Shown: in pieces, positions 19,942-28,458 of the stretch | Numbering within the stretch: position 1 is the stretch's first letter | Layout of the letters: each line of letters opens with the position of its first letter | Source: Palsa-883 sp963826975 | GTDB taxonomy: Bacteria > Pseudomonadota > Alphaproteobacteria > Acetobacterales > Acetobacteraceae | Reading direction: 5' to 3' | DNA: 64,000 nt | Assembly (NCBI GenBank): GCA_963826975.1 | Contig: CAWGZJ010000011.1 | Span: 992,001 to 1,056,000, forward strand | Notes under the pieces: model-generated | What the model was told of the DNA's origin: nothing | The model's input: only the letters and a program-made list of their open reading frames with translations | The model's database searches: none | Translations under genes and position numbers: made by a program

Positions 19942-20934
19942 ATGCAAATCGGCGTGATCGGCCTCGGCCGCATGGGCGGCAACATCGTGCGGCGCCTGAC
20001 GCGGGCGGGGCATTCCTGCGTGGTCTACGACGCCAACCCGGCTACCGCGCAGGCATTGGGGGGCGAAGGCGCAACGCCCGCCACGTCCGTGGCAGACTTG
20101 GTCAGCAAACTTGCCGGAACCCCACGCACCGTGTGGGTGATGCTGCCGGCAGGCAAGATCACCGAAGCAACCGTCAACGAACTCGGCGGCCTGCTGGCCA
20201 AGGGCGACAACATCATCGATGGCGGCAACGCCTACTACAAGGACGACATCCGCCGCGGCAAGGCGCTGGCGGCGAAGGGCATCCACTATCTCGATTGCGG
20301 AACATCCGGCGGCGTCTGGGGCCTGCAACGCGGCTACTGCCTGATGATCGGGGGCGATGACATCGCGGTGCGCCACCTCGATCCAATCTTCGCCGCGTTG
20401 GCACCTGGCGTCGGCACGATCCCACGCACCGATGGACGCGAGGGGCGCGATCCGCGCGTCGAACAAGGCTATCTGCACGCCGGGCCGACCGGGGCCGGGC
20501 ACTTCGTAAAGATGATCCACAATGGCATCGAATACGGCATGATGCAGGCAATGGCAGAGGGTTTCGACATCCTGCGCAACCGCGGATCCGACAAGCTGCC
20601 CGCCGACGAGCGTTTCGAGCTGAACATTCCCGACATCGCCGAGGTGTGGCGGCGCGGGTCGGTGGTGACCTCCTGGCTGCTCGATCTGACGGCGGACGCG
20701 CTGGCACGCGACGCAGCGCTGGAGCACTTCTCCGGCAATGTCGAGGATTCCGGCGAGGGCCGATGGACCGTCGAGGCGGCGATCGAGGAAGCAGTGCCAG
20801 CGGATGTGCTTGCGGCGTCTTTGTTCGTGCGTTTCCGCTCGCGGCAAACCCACACCTTCGCTGAAAAGATCCTGTCAGCGATGCGGTTCGGTTTCGGCGG
20901 CCATGTGGAGCAGGCCGCGAAGCCGCCGGCATGA
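19942..20934 (+). CDS. gnd: 6-phosphogluconate dehydrogenase, decarboxylating (short NAD-type)
   Basis: Oxidises 6-phosphogluconate to ribulose-5-phosphate and CO2. The 330-residue length matches the short GntZ/YqeC type, not the 470-residue long form. The Rossmann motif is GLGRMGGNIVRRL at residue 7. Substrate and catalytic blocks are DGGNAYYKDD, CGTSGGVWGLQRGYCLMIGG and HFVKMIHNGIEYGMMQA (catalytic Lys). Its stop overlaps the gluconokinase start (ATGA, 20931-20934). Together they form a gluconate-catabolic operon with the next SDR. Confidence 0.92.
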   Translation: MQIGVIGLGRMGGNIVRRLTRAGHSCVVYDANPATAQALGGEGATPATSVADLVSKLAGTPRTVWVMLPAGKITEATVNELGGLLAKGDNIIDGGNAYYKDDIRRGKALAAKGIHYLDCGTSGGVWGLQRGYCLMIGGDDIAVRHLDPIFAALAPGVGTIPRTDGREGRDPRVEQGYLHAGPTGAGHFVKMIHNGIEYGMMQAMAEGFDILRNRGSDKLPADERFELNIPDIAEVWRRGSVVTSWLLDLTADALARDAALEHFSGNVEDSGEGRWTVEAAIEEAVPADVLAASLFVRFRSRQTHTFAEKILSAMRFGFGGHVEQAAKPPA

Positions 20935-21443
20935 CCATCATCGTGATGATGGGGGTCTCCGGATCCGGCAAGACCACAATTGCAATGAAGCTTGCGGAAC
21001 GGCTTGGCTGGCAGGTGCTGGAGGGAGACAAGCTGCACCCGCCGGCCAACATCGAAAAGATGAAGGCAGGCACGCCGTTGGATGACGACGATCGCTGGCC
21101 GTGGCTGCGCGCCATCGCCGATGCGATCGACGAATGGCGGGTGGGCGGCGTGTCCGGCGTCGTCGCGTGTTCGGCGTTGAAGCGATCCTATCGCGACATC
21201 CTGATCGGACCGCGGAAGGATGTGGTGCTGGTCTATTTGCAGGGTTCGCACGAGTTGATCGCCGCAAGGATGGCAGCGCGGCATGGCCACTTCATGCCGA
21301 CCGGCTTGCTCGACAGCCAGTTCCAAACGTTGGAGGAGCCAGACGAGACGGAACACCCGATCGTGGTTTCAATCGCGCCGGAACCTGACGCGATCGTGGA
21401 CGCAATTGTCGAAAAGCTAGGACAGTGGAAGGGTCTTTCATGA
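20931..21443 (+). CDS. gntK: Gluconokinase
   Basis: Small 170-residue kinase phosphorylating D-gluconate to 6-phosphogluconate. P-loop GVSGSGKTT at residues 8-16, then LEGDKLHPPANIEKMKAGTPL and DDDRWPWL, ACSALKRSYRDIL and HFMPTGLLDSQFQTLEEP, all GntK signatures. Overlaps the upstream gnd and downstream SDR by 4 bases each, so the three are translationally coupled. Its product is the substrate of the preceding gene. Confidence 0.94.
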   Translation: MTIIVMMGVSGSGKTTIAMKLAERLGWQVLEGDKLHPPANIEKMKAGTPLDDDDRWPWLRAIADAIDEWRVGGVSGVVACSALKRSYRDILIGPRKDVVLVYLQGSHELIAARMAARHGHFMPTGLLDSQFQTLEEPDETEHPIVVSIAPEPDAIVDAIVEKLGQWKGLS

Positions 21444-22210
21444 CCGATAGCTTCGCGATCTATCCGAGCCTGAAAGACCGCGTGGTGTTCATCACCGGGG
21501 GCGCCAGCGGCATCGGCGCGGAGCATGTGCGCCAGTTCGCCGCGCAAGGCGCGAGGGTGGCGTTCGTCGATATTGCCGACAATGCGGCGGCAGAGGTGAT
21601 GGCGGCGATCGGCGACGCCGGCCACCCGGCGCCGTTCTATCAGCATTGCGACCTGACTGACATTCCGGCGCTGCAACGCGCGATCGCCGCGGTGGCGAAG
21701 CAGCTCGGGCCGATCACCGTGCTGGTGAACAACGCCGCCAACGACCAGCGCCACGACTACAAGGACGTAACGGTGGCGTATTGGGATGAGCGCCAGGCGG
21801 TCAACCTGCGCCACCAGTTCTTCGCCATCCAGGCGGTGGCGCCGATGATGCGCGACGCAGGCGGCGGCTCGATCATCAATTTCGGCTCGATCTCCTGGCA
21901 CGCCAACACCGGCGGCATGCCGGCCTACACCACGGCGAAAGCCGGCGTCGAGGGCCTGACCAAAGGCATGGCACGCGATCTGGGCAGTGACCGCATAAGG
22001 GTCAACTGCGTGATTCCCGGCTGGGTGATGACCGAGCGGCAAATCAAGCTGTGGCTGACGCCGGAGGGTGAAAAGAACCTGTTGCAGATGCAGTGCCTGA
22101 AGGAAAAGCTGGTGGCTGCGGACCTGACACGGATGGTGCTGTGGCTGGCGTCCGACGACAGCCGCCTGTGCACCAGCCAACTCTGGGTGGTGGACGCCGG
22201 CCGGCTATAG
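21440..22210 (+). CDS. SDR sugar dehydrogenase, similar to D-xylose 1-dehydrogenase (XylB) of Caulobacter
   Basis: A 256-residue short-chain dehydrogenase. TGGASGIGAEHV is the cofactor loop; NNAAND and the catalytic block NFGSISWH then YTTAKAG follow (Ser-Tyr-Lys). The opening IYPSLKDRVVFITGG, AYWDERQAVNLRHQFF and the C-terminal ASDDSRLCTSQLWVVDAG closely resemble the XylB group, which oxidises an aldose to an aldonolactone with NAD. Gene order with gluconokinase and gnd, and a lactonase two genes on, supports oxidation of a sugar to its acid. Whether the substrate is glucose, xylose or another aldose is not decided by sequence. Confidence 0.85.
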   Translation: MTDSFAIYPSLKDRVVFITGGASGIGAEHVRQFAAQGARVAFVDIADNAAAEVMAAIGDAGHPAPFYQHCDLTDIPALQRAIAAVAKQLGPITVLVNNAANDQRHDYKDVTVAYWDERQAVNLRHQFFAIQAVAPMMRDAGGGSIINFGSISWHANTGGMPAYTTAKAGVEGLTKGMARDLGSDRIRVNCVIPGWVMTERQIKLWLTPEGEKNLLQMQCLKEKLVAADLTRMVLWLASDDSRLCTSQLWVVDAGRL

Positions 22211-22226
22211 GCCGGCTGGTGGTCGT

Positions 22227-22535
22227 GTGACCTACGCGGCGTTCTGGGATCGGTATCTTCGCGCGCATAGCAGAAGGGCGACGCGCTGCCTGCACTACCT
22301 CGGCAGCCTGCTGGCGATCGTCGCATTGATTTTAGCAGTGTGGGACTGGCGATTTCTGATCGCGGCGCCAGTGATTGGCTATGGCTTCGCCTGGACCGCG
22401 CATGTCGGCGTGGAACACAATCGCCCCGAAACGTTCGGCCACCCGTTGTGGTCGCTGTTCAGCGATTTCCGCATGCTGGCGTTGGCGGCGTCCGGCCGGC
22501 TCGGTCCGCACCTGCGGCGCGCGGGCCTGCTGTAG
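22227..22535 (+). CDS. DUF962 / Mpo1-like small membrane protein
   Basis: A 102-residue protein with the DUF962 pattern: FWDRYLRAHSRRATRCLHYLGS, a membrane pair near 27-60 and GYGFAWTAHVGVEHNRPETFGHPLWSLFSDFRM. The conserved His residues match the Mpo1 family, in which yeast Mpo1 is an iron-dependent dioxygenase acting in fatty-acid alpha-oxidation; the bacterial role is not known. GTG 22227 is used because the family starts just at the FWDRY block. It follows the SDR by 16 bases. Confidence 0.82.
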   Translation: MTYAAFWDRYLRAHSRRATRCLHYLGSLLAIVALILAVWDWRFLIAAPVIGYGFAWTAHVGVEHNRPETFGHPLWSLFSDFRMLALAASGRLGPHLRRAGLL

Positions 22536-22593
22536 CCGGCCACCGTCGAAGCCGCTAGGATTCGCCCCGCGAACCGAAGGGGAAACGATCATC

Positions 22594-23535
<942 letters not shown>

Positions 23536-23577
23536 GGCATGATGTGACTCCGTGTCATATCGCCGAGGCCGGTCTTG

Positions 23578-23620
23578 GTCATATCGTCGTGGCCGGGCTT
23601 GACCCGGCCACCCACGCACT
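23578..23620. repeat. GGCCGG palindromic repeat, short copy
   Basis: TCGTGGCCGGGCTTGACCCGGCCACCC at 23586-23612 is an imperfect palindrome related to that at 19846-19925. It lies in the 222-base gap between the lactonase gene and the alpha/beta hydrolase gene. Position suits a transcript end. Confidence 0.6.
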
Positions 23621-23757
23621 GCTGGTACCCCAACGGATGCCTCGGTCAAACCAGGCCATCATGATGTCGTAACGGTGCATACCAAACCTACCCGCCACAG
23701 CTACGCACCGTGGTGGTTGGATCGATGCGCCGCCGGCAGGATGAGGAACACAACAGG

Positions 23758-24558
23758 ATGGATACCACACTGGAACGGACGGGCGCGCCGACGCTGTTCT
23801 ACCAGGTCGAAGGTGCACCGGTCGAAGATGCCAGGCCGGCGGTGATGCTGATCCACGGCGTAGGCGCCGATGGATCGAGTTGGAACGACATCGTTCCGCA
23901 ACTGACCCGGCAATTCACCGTAATACGACTGGATCTGCGCGGACATGGACGGTCCGGCAACGTCGATGGGCCGCTGGCACTGGACGACTTTGCGCGCGAC
24001 GTGGTGGACGTGATGACCGCCGCAGGCGTGCCGCGGGCACACGTGGTTGGCTTCTCCCTGGGCGGAATGATCGCACAGGCCCTCGCACTCGATTATGCGT
24101 CACGCGTGGATCGCCTCGTGCTGCTGAGCGCGGTTGCGGGCCGCACGGGGCAGGAGCGTGCGCGGGTGCGCGACCGCCTGGAGATCCTGCGCACACAAGG
24201 CATCGGCGCGATCACCGGCGCCGCGCAGGATCGATGGTTCACCGCCGGCTTCATCGAGCGCCACCCGGAATTGGTGCGGCAGCGGATGGAACAATTGCAG
24301 CGCAACCACGCACCGTCCTACGCAGCCGCCTACACGGTGTTTTCCACCAGCGATCTCGGCGAGCGGCTGCATGCGATACGCACGCCGACGCTGGTCGCGA
24401 CAGGCGAGCACGATGTCGGGTCGAACACGCGCATGGCGCGGTTCATGCAATCGCAGATCCCGGGCGCACAGTTGCGGATTCTGCCGGAGTTGAAACACAG
24501 CATACTGGTAGAGGCGCCGAACATGATCGCCACGATGCTGCTGGAATTTCTGGAGTAG
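23758..24558 (+). CDS. Alpha/beta hydrolase, 3-oxoadipate enol-lactonase-like
   Basis: A 266-residue alpha/beta-fold hydrolase. The oxyanion block LIHGVGADGSSWNDI, DLRGHGRS, nucleophile Ser in GFSLGGMIAQALAL, acid Asp in ATGEHDVG and His in LKHSILVEAPN complete a triad. The arrangement resembles PcaD-type enol-lactonases, though the substrate cannot be fixed. ATG 23758 is preferred; the frame is open to 23710 without similarity. The TAG stop (24556-24558) is contributed by the left arm of a palindrome shared with the convergent HisD-like gene. Confidence 0.85.
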   Translation: MDTTLERTGAPTLFYQVEGAPVEDARPAVMLIHGVGADGSSWNDIVPQLTRQFTVIRLDLRGHGRSGNVDGPLALDDFARDVVDVMTAAGVPRAHVVGFSLGGMIAQALALDYASRVDRLVLLSAVAGRTGQERARVRDRLEILRTQGIGAITGAAQDRWFTAGFIERHPELVRQRMEQLQRNHAPSYAAAYTVFSTSDLGERLHAIRTPTLVATGEHDVGSNTRMARFMQSQIPGAQLRILPELKHSILVEAPNMIATMLLEFLE

Positions 24559-24623
24559 GGCCGAAAAGCGAAGCGCCTTCCGCCGACGCAGGGTGGCGGA
24601 AGGCGCTACGCTTTTCCGCCCTA
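24555..24623. terminator. Perfect-class palindrome between convergent genes (REP-like, bidirectional terminator)
   Basis: Left arm 24555-24584 begins GTAGGGCCGAAAAGCGAAGC; right arm 24594-24623 ends GCTACGCTTTTCCGCCCTAC. The arms pair over about 30 bases with two mismatches and a 9-base loop. The TAG in the left arm ends the hydrolase gene and the TAG read from the right arm ends the HisD-like gene on the other strand. The left arm recurs at 10145-10174 without its partner. Confidence 0.8.
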
Positions 24624-25904
24624 CGCGTTGCGTCCGCCGTAGCGGCGCACTCGCAGATCGGCCTGTGCCTTGTGACCGGCGAAATTCTCAATCGCGCAAA
24701 GCCGCGAGCAGTACTCGCCGATCATTGCGCTCGCGGCTGGTGTGACCTCCTGGTAGGTGACGGTCTTCAGGAATTTGCCCACCCACAGTCCGCCAGTATA
24801 ACGCGCGGCGCGCTTGGTCGGCAGCGTGTGGTTGGTGCCGATAACCTTGTCGCCATAGGCAACGTTGGTCTCCTGGCCGAGAAACAACGACCCGTAGTTC
24901 CGCATCCGGTCCAGGAACCAGCGCGGCTCGCGCGTAAGCACCTGCACATGCTCGGACGCGATGCGGTCCGCCTCTTCCAACATCTCCTCATCAGTGTCGC
25001 ACAGAATCACCTGGCCGTAATCGCGCCAAGCCGCACCAGCGATATGAGCGGTCTCCAACGTAAGCAACTGCCGAGCGATCTCCGCCTCAATCCCCTCGGC
25101 GATTCGCGTCGACGTGGTGATCAACACCGCCGGCGAGGTCGGGCCGTGCTCCGCCTGGCCCAGCAGATCGGTCGCGCACATCTCCACGTCCGTGGTGTCG
25201 TCGGCGATGATCAGCGTCTCGGTCGGCCCGGCCAGCAGATCGATGCCGACGCGCCCGAACAGTTGTCGTTTCGATTCCGCGACATACGCATTCCCCGGTC
25301 CCACCAGCATGTCCACCGGTGCAATGGACGCAGTGCCGAGCGCCATCGCCGCCACCGCCTGTATGCCGCCCAACAGGTAGATCTCATCGGCGCCGCCCAA
25401 CGCCATCGCCGCGACCGTGGCCGCCGGCGGTTCACCATTCAACGGCGGGGTGCAGGCAATCACCCGCTCCACACCGGCAACCTTCGCCGTCACCACGCTC
25501 ATGTGCGCACTGGCGACCATCGGATACCGCCCGCCGGGAACATAACAGCCGACGCTGGCGACCGGGATGTTCTTGTGCCCCAGCCGCACGCCAGGCAGCG
25601 TCTCCACCTCCACGTCGCGCAGGGCTGCGCGCTGCACCTGGGCAAAGTGACGGATCTGCGCCTGGGCGAACCTGATGTCGTCGATCACCTGCGTGGGCAG
25701 GCTGCCGATCAGCGTATCGATCTGCTCGCGTGACAGACGGAAATCCGCCGGTGACCATTTGTCGAATTTCTCCGACAGCTCACGCACCGCGACATCACCG
25801 CGGGTCATGATGTCATCGAGGATCGCCTCCACCGTCTGGCGCACCTGCCGATCGGCTGCGAACTTTTCAGCCTCGCTCTTGCCGTGCTTCAGGATGCGGA
25901 TCAT
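24621..25904 (-). CDS. Histidinol-dehydrogenase family protein, HpsN-like (sulfopropanediol dehydrogenase group)
   Basis: A 427-residue NAD- and zinc-dependent dehydrogenase of the HisD superfamily. VGCYVPGGRYPMVASAHMS, LVGPGNAYVAESKR, AGPTETLIIADD, LGQAEHGPTSPAVL and the catalytic Glu-His in ASEHVQVLTR are all present. TNHTLPTKRAARYTGGLWVG followed by KFLKTVTYQEV is the variant I associate with HpsN (2,3-dihydroxypropane-1-sulfonate dehydrogenase) rather than true histidine biosynthesis. No his genes adjoin; instead an SDR and a NIPSNAP gene lie upstream in the same direction. ATG 25904 has a GGAGG site upstream; the frame's longer N-terminus is not family-like. Confidence 0.82.
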   Translation of the reverse strand: MIRILKHGKSEAEKFAADRQVRQTVEAILDDIMTRGDVAVRELSEKFDKWSPADFRLSREQIDTLIGSLPTQVIDDIRFAQAQIRHFAQVQRAALRDVEVETLPGVRLGHKNIPVASVGCYVPGGRYPMVASAHMSVVTAKVAGVERVIACTPPLNGEPPAATVAAMALGGADEIYLLGGIQAVAAMALGTASIAPVDMLVGPGNAYVAESKRQLFGRVGIDLLAGPTETLIIADDTTDVEMCATDLLGQAEHGPTSPAVLITTSTRIAEGIEAEIARQLLTLETAHIAGAAWRDYGQVILCDTDEEMLEEADRIASEHVQVLTREPRWFLDRMRNYGSLFLGQETNVAYGDKVIGTNHTLPTKRAARYTGGLWVGKFLKTVTYQEVTPAASAMIGEYCSRLCAIENFAGHKAQADLRVRRYGGRNA

Positions 25905-25917
25905 TGCGAGGCCTCCA

Positions 25918-26688
25918 TCATTCCGCGGTCCAGCCGCCATCGACGACGATGGTCGATCCGGTAATCAGCGCGGCTGCGTCGGACGCCAGGAACACCACCG
26001 CGCCCATCAGGTCTTCCACCTGGCCGAGCCGCCCCAGCTTGATCCGCCGCACGGTCTCGGCGAGGAACGCCTTGTCCTGCCAGAACGGCGCGGTCAACGG
26101 CGTTTCGATGAACGTAGGACCAATGGAATTCACCCTGATGCCGTGCGGCGCCAGATCGATCGCCATCGCCTTTGTCAGACCCTCGATGCCATGCTTGGTG
26201 GTGCAGTAGACCGTGCGGTGGGCACCGCCGACATGGCCCATCTGCGAGGAAATATGGATAATCGAACCCTTCCTCTCCGCATCCACCATGCGCCGTACCA
26301 CCGCCTGGGCAACGAAAAACGCCGCCCGCAGATTGAGCGTGGTGATCGTGTCGTAATCGTCTTCGCTCACCTCCAGGAAATCCCGCGGCCGGTTGGTGCC
26401 AGCGTCATTCACCAGAATGTCAAACACCGGTTGCGCCGCGATCACCGCCTGCACCGAAGGCAAATCTGTCACGTCCAGCACCACCGCCTCAGCGCTGCCG
26501 CCGTCCGCGCGGATCGCAGCGCTCGCAGCCTCGATCGCGGCGGCGGTGCGCGCTGCCAACACGACGTGTGCACCGGCCTGCGCCAGCGCGGCGGCCAGCG
26601 CCAGGCCGATGCCCCGCCCGGCGCCGGTCACCAGGGCGCGCCTGCCGTCCAGCCGGAACGATGGCGTGCGCGGCAGGCTTATAGTCAA
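25918..26688 (-). CDS. SDR family oxidoreductase
   Basis: Short-chain dehydrogenase with TGAGRGIGLALAAAL, NDAGTN, ISSQMGHVGG, catalytic YCTTKHG and the C-terminal TGSTIVVDGGW. It probably works with the HisD-like enzyme downstream (13-base gap), possibly in sulfonate or polyol oxidation. The start is not obvious: the frame runs on from the NIPSNAP gene because of that gene's frameshift. A TTG at 26688 lies 8 bases after the corrected NIPSNAP stop and would give a protein of 256 residues beginning close to the usual family start. Confidence 0.82.
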   Translation of the reverse strand: MTISLPRTPSFRLDGRRALVTGAGRGIGLALAAALAQAGAHVVLAARTAAAIEAASAAIRADGGSAEAVVLDVTDLPSVQAVIAAQPVFDILVNDAGTNRPRDFLEVSEDDYDTITTLNLRAAFFVAQAVVRRMVDAERKGSIIHISSQMGHVGGAHRTVYCTTKHGIEGLTKAMAIDLAPHGIRVNSIGPTFIETPLTAPFWQDKAFLAETVRRIKLGRLGQVEDLMGAVVFLASDAAALITGSTIVVDGGWTAE

Positions 26689-26696
26689 CCGAGCGG

Positions 26697-27024
26697 CTAC
26701 TTCACCGACGAGAACGAGGTCGGCGCCAGGATCTCGTTCGTCACCTTCGCAACGATCGCGCCGTTCGCCTCGGTCTGCGCGCGCGCCGCCAGCCAGTCCG
26801 GATCGCTGCCGAACGCGGCCCATTTCTGCTCGCGCTCCGCCAACGAGTTCCAGGTGAGAAAGTAGTACAATATCTGGTTCGAACTCGCCGATCACCGTGG
26901 TCCAGAAGCCGGCCTGCTTAATGCCGTGCTTCTCCCACAGCTTCAGTGTGATCGTGTCGAAGCGCTTCAGCAGGTCCGGCAATCGGCCCGGCACAGCGTG
27001 ATAGATCCGCAGTTCATACAACAT
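26697..27024 (-). CDS. NIPSNAP-family protein, one frameshift
   Basis: Small ferredoxin-like-fold protein of unknown role, often encoded beside oxidoreductases. It starts MLYELRIYHAVPGRLPDLLKRF and continues HGIKQAGFWTTVIGEF. There the frame breaks (near 26880). Removing one base yields NQILYYFLTWNSLAEREQKW, then AAFGSDPDWLAARAQTEANG and a TAG at 26697, which is the standard NIPSNAP ending. As written, the frame would run into the SDR and create a false 368-residue fusion. Confidence 0.8.
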
Positions 27025-27118
27025 AACGTGTACCTCCTGACCGAATCATGCGTCCATTGGCGACGATGGGCAAGCGCTGAGACCTCGCCCGGACACGACG
27101 CCGCACACCACACCCGCC

Positions 27119-27607
27119 CTATTGCGGTGGCCTTAGCGGCGTCTGGGGCGAACCGGATCGATCGGCACCACCGCGCAATGCGACGCCCCACGGGTCCGCC
27201 GGATCACGCCGCCGCGGTGCATGGATCAGCCGCTTCGTCAGCACCGCGGCGGCAACCGCGGTCAGAACGGCGGCAGCAAACCATCTCGTGTCCGAACCGT
27301 ACCAGTCCGTGCGAACCAGCAGCAGAAATACCACGGACACCCCCAGCAGCATGCCGCCGGTGCGCAGCCCACGGCGCATGGCCAACACCGCCAGCACGAC
27401 GAAAACCACATACATCGCGATCGCAGCGGCACGTACCACCTCGAAGGCACGCAGCATCAGCGTGTCGATAACATCGCCCAGCCACCACATCGTATTGGCA
27501 ATGAGCTGCTCGCACGCCGCGACGAAATGCTGCGGCCCGACCGCGTAGATCACCACCATCAGCGCAATGCCGCCAACCCAGATCAACGCCAGATGTCTGC
27601 GGTCCAC
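27119..27607 (-). CDS. Small hydrophobic membrane protein, unknown function
   Basis: A 162-residue protein with four likely membrane segments (about 8-24, 52-75, 82-100, 108-125) and a polar, arginine- and proline-rich C-terminal tail of about 35 residues. I do not recognise the family. GTG 27607 opens MDRRHLALIWVGG. It follows the atypical SDR by 16 bases on the same strand, so the two are probably cotranscribed. Confidence 0.6.
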   Translation of the reverse strand: MDRRHLALIWVGGIALMVVIYAVGPQHFVAACEQLIANTMWWLGDVIDTLMLRAFEVVRAAAIAMYVVFVVLAVLAMRRGLRTGGMLLGVSVVFLLLVRTDWYGSDTRWFAAAVLTAVAAAVLTKRLIHAPRRRDPADPWGVALRGGADRSGSPQTPLRPPQ

Positions 27608-27623
27608 GTTCGTTGCGTCTGCG

Positions 27624-28298
27624 TCAGAACCGCTCCACCCATGGACGCAACTCCACCTCCCACGTCCAGGCGCTGCGCTTCTGGTTCAGCACATGCCAGT
27701 ACGTCTCGGCGATGTCGTCGGGATCCAGCAAGCTGTCGGGCTTGTCCGCCGGCACCTGCCTGGCGGCGGCGCGAATGCCACCGTCGATGACAAAATGCGC
27801 GATGTGGATGCCTTGCGGGGAAAACTCGCGCGCCATGCTCTGCGCCAGGCCGCGCAGCGCGAACTTGCCCATCGCGAATGGCGCCGACTGCGCGTAGCCC
27901 TTCACGCTGGCAGACGCGCCGGTGAACAGGATGGCCCCCGACCCGTGCGGCAGCATGCGCTTCACCGCCTGCTGCGCAACCAGGAAGCCGCCATAGGCAC
28001 TGACGGCAATTGCGTGGGCCACGGCGGCGGGGTCCAAATCGGTGAACGGGCCGCGGGCACGGGCGCTGGCGTTGTAGACCACGACGTCGGGCGCCTCGAT
28101 CGTGTCGAACAGGCGGGCCACGTCGGCCGGTTGCGTGGCGTCCGCGGCGATCGCCTTGGCACCGGTTTCGCCACAGAGCGCGGCGAGTTTCCCGGTGTCC
28201 CGCGCGCCCAGGGTGACGCGCAGGCCGTTCTTCACGAACAGCCGGGCCAGTGAAGCGCTGAGGCCGGCGCCGGCGCCGACAATAAGGGCTGAGTTCAT
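27624..28298 (-). CDS. SDR-like protein lacking the catalytic tyrosine
   Basis: Rossmann-fold protein (224 residues) with VGAGAGLSASLARLF and NASARARGPF in place of the usual NAG. The active-site block reads FTGASASVKGYAQSAPFAMGKFALRGL: where SDRs have Tyr-x-x-x-Lys this has Phe-x-x-x-Lys. It may therefore be catalytically inactive, or use another residue. C-terminal WEVELRPWVERF is typical of a subgroup of short SDR-like proteins found in alphaproteobacteria. It is the first gene of a two-gene minus-strand unit. Confidence 0.75.
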   Translation of the reverse strand: MNSALIVGAGAGLSASLARLFVKNGLRVTLGARDTGKLAALCGETGAKAIAADATQPADVARLFDTIEAPDVVVYNASARARGPFTDLDPAAVAHAIAVSAYGGFLVAQQAVKRMLPHGSGAILFTGASASVKGYAQSAPFAMGKFALRGLAQSMAREFSPQGIHIAHFVIDGGIRAAARQVPADKPDSLLDPDDIAETYWHVLNQKRSAWTWEVELRPWVERF

Positions 28299-28362
28299 GC
28301 TGTGTGACCTTCCTGGTGCTCGTTCAGCAGGTTCCAGTGCGACTTAGCGGCGGCCGCCGTCT

Positions 28363-28397
28363 CAAGACCCGCCCCCCTTCCGGGGCCGCGGGTCTTG
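28363..28397. promoter_or_regulatory. Inverted repeat between divergent genes
   Basis: CAAGACCCGC at 28363-28372 pairs perfectly with GCGGGTCTTG at 28388-28397; the loop itself contains CCCC...GGGG. It lies in the 160-base gap between the divergent SDR-like gene and the NmrA-like gene, so it could be an operator or an RNA hairpin. No T-run follows, which makes a simple terminator less likely. Confidence 0.5.
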
Positions 28398-28458
28398 ACC
28401 CAAAGGCCACCGCCTAGCAAGCGGCATCGGTGTCGAATATGGCGAGGGGTGAGCACCT

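Noticed and set aside
23880..25733. 617-codon plus-strand frame across the alpha/beta hydrolase and HisD-like genes
   Set aside because: It crosses two well-supported genes in the wrong frame and shows no protein-like features.
24621..25904. True hisD of histidine biosynthesis
   Set aside because: No his genes adjoin and the TNHTLPTKRAARYTGG block resembles the HpsN group; kept as HisD-family only.
25918..27024. A single NIPSNAP-SDR fusion protein
   Set aside because: The join is out of family register. One extra base near 26880 explains it, and both proteins have proper ends when corrected.
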